A DNA stretch of 64,000 nt, taken from positions 372,001-436,000 of the forward strand of contig NZ_JAGGKV010000001.1 of NCBI RefSeq assembly GCF_017874035.1, given 5' to 3'. Position 1 is the stretch's first letter. Each line of letters begins with the position of its first letter. The DNA comes from Paenibacillus aceris (GTDB lineage: Bacteria; Bacillota; Bacilli; Paenibacillales; NBRC-103111). Positions 1-9,060 of this stretch are shown here, piece after piece. A model generated the notes under the pieces. That model was not told the origin of the DNA and made no database searches. It saw only the letters and a program-made list of their open reading frames with translations. The position numbers and the translations under genes are program-made.

Positions 1-863
1 CGTGCATTCTTCAACAAGGAAATAATTATTCACATCGATATCCCCAATATTAATAGAAATAGAGCAGCCTGCACGCACTCTGATATCACCGATAGCATCA
101 ATAGTGAACGTACGCGTCTCGCGACTCTTTAACACCATGAGTTTGTTCAGAATTTCATTTACCTGTGCTCGGTTTAACTTATCATCAACTTTTTGATAGA
201 GCTGCAGTCTGCCCCACTTGGCTATGTTTGCACTATCCTGAACAACGAATGCATCACACCCAACCACTTTAGAAGTTTGACCCTCTTCCTTGCTCTTCAC
301 GTCCTGGACCAATTTAATACGGTTATAAGTATCGGTATCAATAGAGCGAGTCATTTTGTAATCATAGGCTAAGCTTATATCGCCGATAGAAATATCTAAT
401 TTCCAGTCGACAAAATCTCGTAAGGCAAGTTCTCCGAAGTTATCGTAAAAGACATAGGTACGACCGGTTGCAACAGTTGTATCCGCCAATGCCGTACAAA
501 TGATATCAAGAAGTTTAGTCCCATCTTCTACCTTCCTTCGGTAGCCTGTATCAGCAAGTGAGCCTATCTTTAATTCGGTGTCACTGGCTATTTTTTTAAA
601 AACTTCCGTAGCTGTCGAATTTTTGAACACATAAGTGTCGCTGCCCATTAAATAGCTGAGCTGATCAAATGCGGTGATCTTAATAGCTTCATCGGACCAT
701 CGTTGATCGTAAAGATGTAACCGTAGAACACAGGCTGCTGCTCATCAAGTATGACTCGAACCACGTCACCGGTGTTATAACGGAAACTTGTATCCTCATA
801 GATACCTCCTTCGATGATCGTAAATTCCATACTCGAAGCTTTCCCAACTCTGCTTTCACCTCA
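1..863 (-). pseudogene. XkdQ/YqbQ-like prophage tail protein, broken fragment
   Basis: Remnant of a PBSX/skin-type phage tail (baseplate hub) protein. Between 648 and 1 the minus strand encodes about 215 residues typical of XkdQ, including NRIKLVQD, VVQDSANIAKWG and GDIRVRAG, and it runs off the left edge. The upstream 60 residues (830-648, containing YNTGDVVRVILD and FYGYIFT) belong to the same protein but lie in another frame; the correct frame resumes as DQRWSDEAI and AFDQLSYLM near 690-660, so a one-base indel lies near 690-710. Upstream of 860 the frame closes with TGA and the usual N-terminus is absent. It is therefore both frameshifted and 5'-truncated. Family recognition is from motif memory and no search was run. 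Confidence 0.75.
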
Positions 864-1040
864 AAGTGTAAATGGATTGATAAATAAATTGTTAGACTGA
901 TAACGGCGTACGAACGGGAAGTTAGTTTAACAACACAGGTCCTTATCTCAACATTTTTTTTGATTGTATTAATCTTTAAGAATAATACCTGAAGAGAAAC
1001 AAATAATAAAAATAAAAAACGTTAAAGGGGATTAACTATT

Positions 1041-1520
1041 TTGTTAAATAAAATAGTATTATGGACTGTATTAATTGGTCCATGGTTCACATTATTTTTA
1101 ATTAAAAAGGAAAATATAAAACGTTTTATGCCTGCAGCCATTTTCGCTTCATATTTAATGATAATTTATAACGTAGTCGCCATGAATCAAAAACATTGGG
1201 TAATTAATGAAACGCTTATTCCGTGGTTAAAACCCTTATTTGTTTCTGGTGTTTTTGGTGCTTTTCCAGTAATAACTTTATGGGTTTTCTATTTTACATA
1301 CGGGAAATTTTGGAAATATATTATAGCTAACATCATCATGGATTTCATGTTTGCTGTTTTTCCTATACATTATTTGTTTCAAGAAGTATTAGGGATCTAT
1401 AAGTTAGTTAACATTACTCCATGGGGTCGGTTTTTCCTATTTGTATTTTTTTCCATAGTTATTTATGGTTATTATAAGTGGCAAGAAGATTTGTTCCATT
1501 CTAAACCTAAAAGAACGTAA
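1041..1520 (+). CDS. CBO0543-type small multi-pass membrane protein
   Basis: 159-residue hydrophobic protein with about five membrane segments and a short charged C-terminal tail (HSKPKRT). Length and layout match the CBO0543 family of spore-former membrane proteins, whose function is not known. It starts with TTG; AAAGGGG at 1024-1030 is a suitably placed ribosome-binding site. The gene is AT-rich and on the plus strand, opposite to the phage debris on both sides, so it is probably an independent insertion or old resident. A second protein of the same general type lies at 12437-12925. Family assignment is moderately sure; role unknown. Confidence 0.6.
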   Translation: MLNKIVLWTVLIGPWFTLFLIKKENIKRFMPAAIFASYLMIIYNVVAMNQKHWVINETLIPWLKPLFVSGVFGAFPVITLWVFYFTYGKFWKYIIANIIMDFMFAVFPIHYLFQEVLGIYKLVNITPWGRFFLFVFFSIVIYGYYKWQEDLFHSKPKRT

Positions 1521-1655
1521 AATTTATACCGCTGCTTTATTTTGTCTTCTTTTCAATCTCCTCGTAAAATCAAGCAATCAGGTATAAAAAGACTTAATTA
1601 TCAATTACCTTGACAGCTTAATAGCTTGTCCAATACAACTGGATCCATAATGCTG

Positions 1656-2163
1656 CTATTGTTCAAAGTGTTCACTTCTAGCTTGGAGCTTTTGAAACCG
1701 AAGATCACGCTCTGCATCTACAAACTGGTCCTTTAATTCGATAGCTTTTAATTTCTTATCCTGGACCCTTGTCAACGCATCTTCCAGGGGTAGCAGATCA
1801 TCTATTACCCTAATATCTGATTCCTCAATCTTCGTGGACAGCAGCTTATCTATAGGAACAACGACACCCAGCTCTTGCTCCTCTTCCTCGAGAGTGTCCA
1901 TCCAAATGGATCCAAACTCTCCAGTAGTGACGGCTTTCTTGTTACCAATAGGAGCTCCAATTCGTTTAGTACCGTTACTTTTCACTTCATTAAGTAATGT
2001 TACCTTATAATAAAGCATCCCATTTGTCCTGGCTCTCCCATTTCAGGATCTGAGTTTCCTCAAGTCCGAGCTCTGCTCCAAGGTCTTTGAGTTTCAACTT
2101 CCCTGCGCTACCGAGCCATATTACTTTAGCTTTATCCCTGTCAGGACTGCGTTCTCTTGGCAT
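1656..2163 (-). pseudogene. Phage terminase small subunit (XtmA/YqaS-like), frameshifted and shortened
   Basis: The N-terminal 52 codons (2163-2005, starting MPRERSPDRDKA) carry the helix-turn-helix DNA-binding part ending LEETQILKWESQDKW, then hit TAA. The downstream reading frame from 2018 (120 residues, with NGTKRIGAPIGNKKAV, TGEFGSIW and EEALTRVQ-like EDALTRVQD) is the rest of the same protein in another frame. Complete family members are roughly 230-260 residues; here about 80 residues between the LEEEEQEL segment and the EDALTRVQ segment are missing. So the gene has one frameshift near 2010 and an internal deletion, and cannot make a working packaging subunit. A second, shorter copy of its N-terminal part sits at 9344-9433. 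Confidence 0.75.
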
Positions 2164-2164
2164 T

Positions 2165-2195
2165 ACAAATAAAAAAGAGAGTCAATTTGACTCTC
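2165..2195 (-). terminator. Rho-independent terminator of His-rich gene, copy 1
   Basis: On the minus strand GAGAGTCAAATTGACTCTC forms a perfect hairpin directly after the stop codon at 2200 and is followed by TTTTTTATTT. It lies inside the start region of the broken terminase gene. Confidence 0.85.
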
Positions 2196-2199
2196 ACAA

Positions 2200-2520
2200 T
2201 TAATCGCTACTACTACTACTACTACTACTCCCTCCACTGTCACTCCCACCTCCACTATCACTTCCGCCTCCGCTGGGAGAATCATTGTGATTGTGATCGT
2301 GGTGATGGTGGTGGTCATGATGAATATGACTATGGTTGTTATGATGATTATGATGTTGGTGATGGTGATTAATATCATGATCAGAAGTGTTATTGATAAA
2401 GAGATTAGAGCTATTATTGTGATGATGGGTAGAATTACTTCTTCTATACCTGCCTTTGCTGAATATACCAATTAAACAAAAAACAACGAACATAATGAAA
2501 ATAATAACCATTAAATTCAT
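2200..2520 (-). CDS. His/Asn/Ser-rich single-pass membrane protein, copy 1
   Basis: 106-residue protein of unknown function. Residues 1-19 form one hydrophobic membrane segment (MNLMVIIFIMFVVFCLIGIF), then a basic patch (KGRYRR), a long His/Asn-rich stretch suggestive of metal binding, and a Gly/Ser-rich tail ending in eight serines and Asp. The start is the ATG at 2520, with AGAGGACTG just upstream, rather than the preceding TTG. Its own terminator follows at 2165-2195. Serine codons are a pure trinucleotide run (TAC repeats on the plus strand), prone to slippage; copy 2 at 9480-9809 has three more. Metal binding is inferred from composition only. Confidence 0.65.
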   Translation of the reverse strand: MNLMVIIFIMFVVFCLIGIFSKGRYRRSNSTHHHNNSSNLFINNTSDHDINHHHQHHNHHNNHSHIHHDHHHHHDHNHNDSPSGGGSDSGGGSDSGGSSSSSSSSD

Positions 2521-2583
2521 CAAATCAGTCCTCTCAATTATTTGTTACAAATATTTCTATTCTTCACAATAATTAAAAGTCCT

Positions 2584-2775
2584 CTAAAATTCATCCTTTT
2601 GTAATTCCAGATCAATCTCAATCCTGTCATCCTGAAAGTCCTTCACCCAGCGAGCGATGCCGGCTTGAATGATTTTACGATACTTTGATTTGAATTCCAG
2701 GATACCTTCTAGCAGTACGAGCTCATGCTTGAACAAGAGCTCTTCATTAACTTTGTTCGTATTTTCATCTTTCAA
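2584..2775 (-). CDS. Small phage-like hypothetical protein
   Basis: 63 residues, acidic N-terminus then KYRKIIQAGIARWVKDFQDD and ending LELQKDEF. GGGAG precedes the ATG at 2775. I do not know the family; its position just before the terminase small subunit in the minus-strand order suggests a phage packaging-region gene. The second copy (9873-10017) has 12 extra residues (KTVEDLKKLIEV) that are missing here, so this copy appears to carry a 36-nt internal deletion, in frame, between two ATTGAG repeats. Confidence 0.45.
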   Translation of the reverse strand: MKDENTNKVNEELLFKHELVLLEGILEFKSKYRKIIQAGIARWVKDFQDDRIEIDLELQKDEF

Positions 2776-2914
2776 TTGCGAACACTCCCAACATTCGTTA
2801 GAATAGATGTGAGATCATGCGTTCGTATATCCGTGGCCACGGCAAGCTAACGTTTATCGTTAGTTGAATATCAATTCAACCCTCCCTACATTAATGACAC
2901 AAATCTCCCTATTG

Positions 2915-4177
2915 TCACCCAAAAATTCTTGATCGGTTCTTTGTTCCGATCCGCCTGATCTTGACGAACATTTTAACATCGACGTTTATGTCTTCATACT
3001 GACGCTGCCACTCTTCTTTGGTCTTGACCTGCTTGTTCCAATAAACGGGCTGTGTAGCACGTACATATTCCCCGAAGCCGAAAATGTCGCTGCCATCCTT
3101 TTGGGTTTGCTGAATGAAATCTTCAAACGCCTGCTTGGCGTCCTTTTCGATTTTATCTTCTATCTTTTTTAGATTTTCTTCTGTAATGTGGAAATTCTCG
3201 TTCGATTTTTCTTCCACATTCCCCTCCACCTGGCAATTTACTTTGATGTAAACTTTTCCATTTTTAATCGTTGACGTGATTCTCGACTTCCTATGCGTTG
3301 TTTTAAAAATAACCGATGTATTCGTATTCGGCATTTGATGGAGCGTGCTATACCCGCCAGGGTTAATCTCTTTAATCGCCATATAATGGCCGATCTGTAC
3401 GGCTTTCGACGTGCCCACCATTTTATCGTCTCGAAAATAAGCCAATCCAGAGATTTCAATGTTCGACGCTTTCTTTAGCTCCAAGTATGGAACCGATCCT
3501 TCCTGTCCTTTGGCCGAGGATTGACTGAAAAATACGCCCAAGAAATTGTTGGGCAGCTTGCCCATTTCCCTAGCATGCTCCAATGTGGCAAGCAAATATA
3601 ACGTCGGCACTCTTTCCAATTCAGGGTTGGCATTCATAATATCCGCTGCCGGCCCTTTAGAAACGACCATCCAAACGGTTCTACGGACTTGCGGTTGACG
3701 GCGAAAGAAATCATTCTCATTTGCAATTCCTTTCCTCGCAATCGCGTCCGAAATCACGATTACCCGCAAATGTCCGTAAAATAATTGATTTGCCAGCTGC
3801 TGCTGCAAGTTCATCAAGGAATCATCGATTGTATGGCCGACGCTAGTCAGCACCCACACCGGCTTCTGCCCGGGAGGGTTGCCCGATCCGCCCGCTGTAC
3901 CGAGCGGAATCCTTCCGGGAACGGCAATCTGGACCGTGATCCGAATCAAATTCTTGTTCGATTCCGACTGGTTATTTATATTATGTGTAGCGTTGCTGCT
4001 TTCTTTCTCATCACCGGGTTTAGCTACATCAATGCCAATCGCTAGCACGGCGGCGCGGTCTTCAATTTCCAGCCGGTCCCAGCATCCCGAAAGCAAAGGA
4101 GCAATCAACAGGAATACAAGAATCTGTTTAATCAGATTTATCCACAAGTTGATCACCCCGACTTTTTTTCGAATCAT
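2915..4177 (-). CDS. Ger(x)C family spore germination lipoprotein (orphan C subunit)
   Basis: C subunit of a GerA-type germinant receptor: a lipoprotein anchored on the outer face of the inner spore membrane, needed with A and B subunits to sense germinants. From the ATG at 4177 it is 420 residues, with a basic hydrophobic signal peptide and lipobox LSGC (Cys32), followed by the family hallmark WDRLEIED and the GIDVA strand; the C-terminal domain reads complete. Reading continues upstream to a TTG at 4189, and neither start has a strong ribosome-binding site. No A or B gene accompanies it; upstream sequence is phage methyltransferase and transposase debris. It may have lost its promoter or partners, or may work with the operon at 5475-9041. 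Confidence 0.85.
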   Translation of the reverse strand: MIRKKVGVINLWINLIKQILVFLLIAPLLSGCWDRLEIEDRAAVLAIGIDVAKPGDEKESSNATHNINNQSESNKNLIRITVQIAVPGRIPLGTAGGSGNPPGQKPVWVLTSVGHTIDDSLMNLQQQLANQLFYGHLRVIVISDAIARKGIANENDFFRRQPQVRRTVWMVVSKGPAADIMNANPELERVPTLYLLATLEHAREMGKLPNNFLGVFFSQSSAKGQEGSVPYLELKKASNIEISGLAYFRDDKMVGTSKAVQIGHYMAIKEINPGGYSTLHQMPNTNTSVIFKTTHRKSRITSTIKNGKVYIKVNCQVEGNVEEKSNENFHITEENLKKIEDKIEKDAKQAFEDFIQQTQKDGSDIFGFGEYVRATQPVYWNKQVKTKEEWQRQYEDINVDVKMFVKIRRIGTKNRSRIFG

Positions 4178-4387
4178 CGCTACGACCAATAAAGAAATGG
4201 GACGACAGGCGGTTCATTTCACACAATCAACAGAGGCTTCTGACTTTGCTGGGATACTGGTCGATACTGGTCGTGACCACCGCTTATACCATTGCCATCT
4301 GGCCAAGCTACTCAACTTCCCCCTGTCGACTTATGTTTTAGTTTCCCATTCATTCCCTTGCCCGTATTTTTATCCAAATTTGAGATT

Positions 4388-4755
4388 CTATGCATATGCA
4401 GCCCGATTCAATAGTACATGCTCTATTCCTGTCCACTCAGTGAACCGCTTTTTTAATTACATCACAGAAGACTGGGTCCAGCTCTAATGTCCTGCATGTT
4501 CGGTCCATCTGCTCACATGTCATCGGTGTAGATCCGCTGCCGCCAAAGAAGTCTAAAGCTCTGGCAGATCCTGGGCAAGCCGGCTTTCCATATGGTCGAC
4601 TGCTTCCGGTCCCCGTACCATGCCGGCGACTTACCTTTCAAATGGGCATAGAACACTGGCTCATACTTGTATCTATATTGAGACCAACCAAAGGAAGCGG
4701 CGTTCTTTGACCAAGTGCACTGTGACCTGACAACGATAACCGTATTTCACGATGG
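4388..4755 (-). pseudogene. Phage ParB/DNA methyltransferase C-terminal fragment
   Basis: C-terminal piece of an N-4/N-6 adenine or cytosine DNA methyltransferase of phage type. Visible pieces, in shifting minus-strand frames, are [41 protein letters not shown], then after a deletion the SAM-binding-like LDFFGGSGST, then RTCRTLELDPVFCDVIKK and RFTEWTG. At least two lesions are seen: loss of the block that should carry the HPTQKP-type region (near 4550), and a one-base insertion in the A run near 4450. The 5' end is fused to the IS1182-type transposase around 4740-4760. It is non-functional. The ParB-like piece at 11031-11348 could be the N-terminus of the same ancestral gene. Confidence 0.7.
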
Positions 4756-5284
4756 CATCGATTTCGTTTTGCTCTAAATAGTCGTAGTTTTCTTCGCCAC
4801 CATAGCCCGCGTCGGCAATGACGCTGCTTGGCAGCTTGCTGAGCTGCGACTTTACTTTTTCAAGATGAGGAATGAGGCAACGTGTATCGGTAGGCATTTG
4901 GTGTACGCTGTAACCAAGGATGAATTGATTTTCGGTGCCAATCTGCATATTGTAACCCGGCTTGAGATGACCGTTTTGCATGTGATCTTCTTTCATCCGC
5001 ATAAATTTGGCGTCGTGATCGGTTTTACTGTAACTGTTGCGCGTGCCTAAAATATCTTCATGAGCCTCGTACTTTTGGAGGCGAGGTAGCAAGTCCTCAC
5101 GAAGCGCGCGAACCGCCTTCTTAAGGAACTTTTCCTTTGGGTTTTCCAGCAGACGTTCTTCTAGTTGCTTAACGGCCTTTTCCAGTTTGTCGCTTGTGAT
5201 TTGTGAAGATTCGCCAAGCTCGTGAAGATCTTGACCGCCGTGGGTTCGTTCTTCTTGAGTTTCCGCTTCGAAAAACCTTGACAA
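4673..5284 (-). pseudogene. IS1182-family transposase, internal fragment
   Basis: 203-residue open frame matching the middle of IS1182-type DDE transposases: [38 protein letters not shown] and [17 protein letters not shown], which includes a catalytic-region Asp. Full proteins are about 450-550 residues; both the N-terminal DNA-binding part and the C-terminal catalytic part are missing. The last ~25 codons (after IDAIVKYGY) no longer resemble transposase and instead overlap the methyltransferase fragment in another frame, marking a recombination junction. No terminal inverted repeats were identified. Inactive remnant. Confidence 0.75.
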
Positions 5285-5474
5285 GATATTAGTTGGTTTA
5301 GCTTAATTACATGATTTTGCTAAATGAAAAGCAGCTTTGACTAGCCTGCCGCGGTGTCTTTATTCAACTCCACGTTAGATTAATCTCCTTGCTTTAAACT
5401 ATAGGCTTAACCCTTTCATAGACCTTGAGGACGTATTCTTCGTAGTAGGCCTTAGTGGAGGCGTTTCATAAGAG

Positions 5475-6584
5475 CTAGTCCCGCAACTCGAACATGTTGG
5501 TAGCCAAGAGATTGACTTTGATATGGAGCTCAAGATCCGGAATATCTTCATTGACGGTCAGACCTTTGCGATACCAGACTTCGTTCAAGGAGTAAATGTC
5601 AACGAAGCGTTTCTTCCCAACTTCATAGGTTTCTGTAATTTCATCCACGACGTTCTTCTTAATCAACATATTCATTTCATTTAGCCCAAGCGGTTTCTTC
5701 TGCTCTCGAATGGAGGCGTCCATGCTAATTTCTAGTTTAACGATTCGTTTACCGTTCTTATATGCGGCTGATTTCTTTACCTTATTGTTCTTTAGCGCTG
5801 CGGTTCCAACGAATGTGCCTTGATCGTCCTTGATGGGGAGAATACCGCGGAAGGTTCTCTCATTTAACCATTTCACTCCGCTTGCTTCTTTACGGTTGAA
5901 TCTGGCTTCGCTCTTTCCGTTCTTCAAAGCGACAAGGCCATTCACGATTGGCAGTGTAAATGGCTTACCATCTTTGTCCCAGCTCTCGGAGAGTTTTAAA
6001 TGATCCAGCAGCATGGTTTCGAACGGTTCCCTTGAAGATCGAATGAACTTCTGATAATTCACTGGCACAAAGGAGGATTGTATCTGCTTATATAAGAGAT
6101 TAGGCTGGTAGTACAATGTGTTAATAGAGGAGCTGCCGGTGATCGGTTTTGTGCTTAGAATCTTGCTGAGGTCTTCATTAGTTGCAAATACCCAGGGTGT
6201 ATAGCGTTGATCGCGCGTTCGCATCAAGTCGTCATGGATATCGAAGACCCCCTTGGCAAGCAGGCGATCGCTAAATATAAACGCTTTAGTCTGTGTCAAA
6301 TCCATTCGCATCTGGCTTTCCTTCAGCAGATCGAACATCGCCATCCCGATACTTTCGCCTTCACCTGTTCCAACAACGATCGGATTCGGAGTGTTTCCGC
6401 CTCCTTCTTGCTTCGCCATGGACGCGAGATCATTGATTTGCGCATAGATTTTATATTTTCCGTTGATGTAATCGATGCCGATCATATTAACGAAATTGAA
6501 GTATTGAATGTTCTTTACGTCCCAGCATCCACAAAGGGACAACATGATGCAGCCGACTAAAGCCGATTTCCAGGCCCTCTTCAT
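5475..6584 (-). CDS. Ger(x)C family spore germination lipoprotein (C subunit)
   Basis: C subunit of the germinant receptor encoded with the A and B genes upstream. 369 residues; basic signal peptide with lipobox LCGC (Cys20), then the family start WDVKNIQ and GIDYINGKY. The C-terminal third has the usual GerAC region ending near LHIKVNL. Its ATG overlaps the stop of the A gene by four bases, so it is translationally coupled and last in the operon. Family length is about 350-410, so it is complete. The specific receptor type (GerA, GerB, GerK) cannot be told from sequence alone. Confidence 0.9.
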   Translation of the reverse strand: MKRAWKSALVGCIMLSLCGCWDVKNIQYFNFVNMIGIDYINGKYKIYAQINDLASMAKQEGGGNTPNPIVVGTGEGESIGMAMFDLLKESQMRMDLTQTKAFIFSDRLLAKGVFDIHDDLMRTRDQRYTPWVFATNEDLSKILSTKPITGSSSINTLYYQPNLLYKQIQSSFVPVNYQKFIRSSREPFETMLLDHLKLSESWDKDGKPFTLPIVNGLVALKNGKSEARFNRKEASGVKWLNERTFRGILPIKDDQGTFVGTAALKNNKVKKSAAYKNGKRIVKLEISMDASIREQKKPLGLNEMNMLIKKNVVDEITETYEVGKKRFVDIYSLNEVWYRKGLTVNEDIPDLELHIKVNLLATNMFELRD

Positions 6585-7966
6585 GATTTTCCGTCCTTCA
6601 TCCTCGTATCGTCCTGCAAATGTAGGTTCTGTGCACGCTTTTTCATTTTATTCGCCGGTTTCTTAAGCAGAGCCCCTGTGATATCTGCCCAAGATGGCGG
6701 TGAAATCGGAGAGAGATACGGGAGCCCGAACGATTTGAGATCGGATAAATAGGCGATGACGAAGAAGATAGACAAGAAGAACCCGAACATCCCGAGAATA
6801 GAGGCGATGATCATGATGACGATGCGTGCGATCGATACGATGCCGCTCAGCGTCGGATTCACCAGCGTGTAGCCGGATATTACCGTGGTCGCAGCCACGA
6901 CAGTTACGGTAGGGGACGTAATGCCGGCTCTTATAGCTGCATCACCTATGATGATACCGCCGACGACGGTTACCGTTGGGCCTACTGACTTGGGTAGCCG
7001 CAATCCTGCTTCTTTAAACAACTCAAACATGATGAGCACGATAATCGCCTCGAATGGAAGTGAGACCGGAAGTCCGATGCGATTTGTTGCAATTGTAGCT
7101 AACAAAGGCAGTGGAACCTGCTCGAAATTGAATCCGATCAGCGCGATGTAGAATCCGGGCAGGAACAACGCCAAATACCAGCCAACTAGTCGGATCAGCC
7201 GTTGAAAAGAACTGATCACCGAACGGTAATAGCCGTCTTCTGGTGATTTCATAAGCGATGTAAGCGTAACTGGGGCGATAATGGCGAGTGGCGAACCGTT
7301 AAGCAAAACTACGAATCGGCCGCCGATCAAGTACTCAGCGGCAAAATCGGGCCGCCCGGTATTGTCGATAAGCGGTACCACCGACATGGTCTTATCCGAT
7401 ATGGCTTCTTCCAGCTGAGAGCTCGTAATTAGCGCATCGATGTAGATATTCTGCAATCTTGCTCGAGCCTCATCGACAGCCTCCTTATTCGCAATATCTT
7501 GGATGTAGAGCAAACATATCTCGGTCTGGCTCCGGACACCAATTGTAAAAGATTCCACTTTGAGTGTCGGAGTTAGCAGTCGCTTGCGGATTAGCGCTAC
7601 ATTGGTCTTGATGCTTTCGGTAAATCCGTCGCGCGCTCCCTTGGAGGACGTTTCCATGACGGACTCTTCCGGGTCTCTTTGGGGCGGGTCTGCAACATAG
7701 TGCAGGTAACAGCAAACCGTTTCCATATCGAAGAGAAGTAAGTTGCCACTAAACACATAGGACGATAGCTCGTTCTTCCAATTCGATGTTAAAGTAACGG
7801 GGTGCTGCCGCCAAATGTCTGTGCTGCATGTGCTTACTTCATTGATTTGCTCCCGATTGGACATGCCTTGGCAGAAAATGAACAGAAAGCCGCCGATTGG
7901 TTCGAGGCTAACATCGCCGCAGTCCTCAAATAACTGCCGTATGTCACTTTCGCATATATTAGCCAT
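6581..7966 (-). CDS. GerA family spore germination protein (A subunit)
   Basis: A subunit of a germinant receptor in the spore inner membrane; A subunits are thought to form oligomeric ion-conducting units. 461 residues: a soluble N-terminal domain to about residue 240 (with VESFTIGVRSQTEICLLYI and the conserved RPDFAAEYLIGGRFVVLLNG), then a membrane domain containing LPGFYIALIGFNFEQVP, LPFEAIIVLIMFELFKEAG and the TVVGGIIIGDAAI helix pair. GGTGAGG precedes the ATG. It overlaps the B gene upstream by eight bases and the C gene downstream by four, so the three are one operon. Usual length is 470-530, so the N-terminus is slightly short. Confidence 0.92.
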   Translation of the reverse strand: MANICESDIRQLFEDCGDVSLEPIGGFLFIFCQGMSNREQINEVSTCSTDIWRQHPVTLTSNWKNELSSYVFSGNLLLFDMETVCCYLHYVADPPQRDPEESVMETSSKGARDGFTESIKTNVALIRKRLLTPTLKVESFTIGVRSQTEICLLYIQDIANKEAVDEARARLQNIYIDALITSSQLEEAISDKTMSVVPLIDNTGRPDFAAEYLIGGRFVVLLNGSPLAIIAPVTLTSLMKSPEDGYYRSVISSFQRLIRLVGWYLALFLPGFYIALIGFNFEQVPLPLLATIATNRIGLPVSLPFEAIIVLIMFELFKEAGLRLPKSVGPTVTVVGGIIIGDAAIRAGITSPTVTVVAATTVISGYTLVNPTLSGIVSIARIVIMIIASILGMFGFFLSIFFVIAYLSDLKSFGLPYLSPISPPSWADITGALLKKPANKMKKRAQNLHLQDDTRMKDGKS

Positions 7967-9041
7967 TTTGCCTCACCGCCTTCTTGTTCTTTCCTGCCCA
8001 AATACAAATTAAGAGCACGAAGCTAGTGACACCGCAAAACAGACTGGAACTCGTATAATAGGTTTTTACATGATCGTGGAACTTTATATCCGACAGCTTG
8101 AGCTGATTGATTACAAAAAGAAACAAGGAAATCAGAATGAGCAATATTTCTGGATGCCTCCATTTTTTCACCCACAGGGTGTGAATGATATAGATCGCCA
8201 GCGAAATTCGTATAAACGCACCGGCTAACCATTGATAAATGGACAAAAAGTCGGTTTGACTTAGCATGCTTCCGATGGACGCCATGCGCCACTGCTCGTA
8301 CGCCGGGTATCGAAGTTTCTCGGCTTCGATTGGACCGAACATGGCGATTATGCCTGACAATGGTCCAAATGTCAGCTCAATCAACATAAGCACAACCAGC
8401 ATCATATTCATGCGAGACAGCTTGCCCTTAACATTGTCCTTCAGGAAGAACACGAGAAAGATCTCCGTAATACCCGATGTTGTGTACCAAGCGCCATGTG
8501 TGATAGATAGCGCTGGATTTTTGAAGATTGGAAACAAGTAGCTGTAATCTTTATATTGAAAGTTTACTGCCATGATATAAAAGCCAAATAGAACGATCCA
8601 GGGTAGCAGAATGCCATTGGTGATTGCAATTGCGGCCAGTCCCTTCCTTGCCGTGTAATAACTGATGCTGATGAGACATATACCGACTACCCATGTTGGG
8701 GTATATGTCAAGTATGATGTATTTGACCAAACGATCGTATCCCGTATGCTGATGCTAGCCTGAATTAAGAAGTATAAGGTGAACAGAACCGTGAAAATAA
8801 GCCACACCAGTGAATTTGTTTTCTCTTTTACCCAGGTGGAAAGCGAAGAAGGGATATGTTTGTACATATATACATACAGCAGGCCAAGAAGTAAGGAAGG
8901 TACAACGGCGGCCAAGACAGAGATCCATGCGTCGCGGTTCGCGGTATCTAGCAATATTGGAATCAGGATGACATGGTTGGAGATTCCGATATATGTAATC
9001 AGCAGCATAGACAACTGAAATGGGGTGATTTTTCCGTTCAA
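7959..9041 (-). CDS. GerB family spore germination protein (B subunit, permease-like)
   Basis: B subunit of the germinant receptor, related to amino-acid/polyamine transporters and thought to bind the germinant. 360 residues with about ten predicted membrane helices; starts KITPFQLSMLLITYIGISN, typical of the family. The start is TTG at 9041 with TAAGGAGGAT at 9051-9060 on the minus strand. It is the first gene of the operon, giving order B-A-C, whereas textbook operons are A-B-C or A-C-B. Spore-specific (sigma-G) expression would be expected; I could not pick out a convincing promoter in 9061-9340. Confidence 0.9.
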   Translation of the reverse strand: MNGKITPFQLSMLLITYIGISNHVILIPILLDTANRDAWISVLAAVVPSLLLGLLYVYMYKHIPSSLSTWVKEKTNSLVWLIFTVLFTLYFLIQASISIRDTIVWSNTSYLTYTPTWVVGICLISISYYTARKGLAAIAITNGILLPWIVLFGFYIMAVNFQYKDYSYLFPIFKNPALSITHGAWYTTSGITEIFLVFFLKDNVKGKLSRMNMMLVVLMLIELTFGPLSGIIAMFGPIEAEKLRYPAYEQWRMASIGSMLSQTDFLSIYQWLAGAFIRISLAIYIIHTLWVKKWRHPEILLILISLFLFVINQLKLSDIKFHDHVKTYYTSSSLFCGVTSFVLLICIWAGKNKKAVRQNG

Positions 9042-9060
9042 ACCAATCAGATCCTCCTTA

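Larger units (their letters stand above)
2061..2688. repeat. Dispersed direct repeat, copy 1
   Basis: This stretch is nearly identical to 9344-10013 in the same orientation. It contains the end of the terminase N-terminal piece, a terminator, the His/Ser-rich membrane protein gene and the 3' part of a 63-residue phage-like ORF. The copies differ in the number of serine codons and in a 36-nt block. Copy ends are set by eye from loss of matching sequence. Confidence 0.85.

Noticed and set aside
2157..2475. Plus-strand and alternative minus-strand ORFs (Tyr-, Met-, Ile-rich) across the His-rich gene
   Set aside because: They are shadows of the same low-complexity repeat; only one frame has a ribosome-binding site, membrane start and following terminator in both copies.
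3879..4487. 202-codon plus-strand ORF
   Set aside because: Lies antisense to the orphan Ger(x)C gene and methyltransferase fragment; no coding signal of its own.
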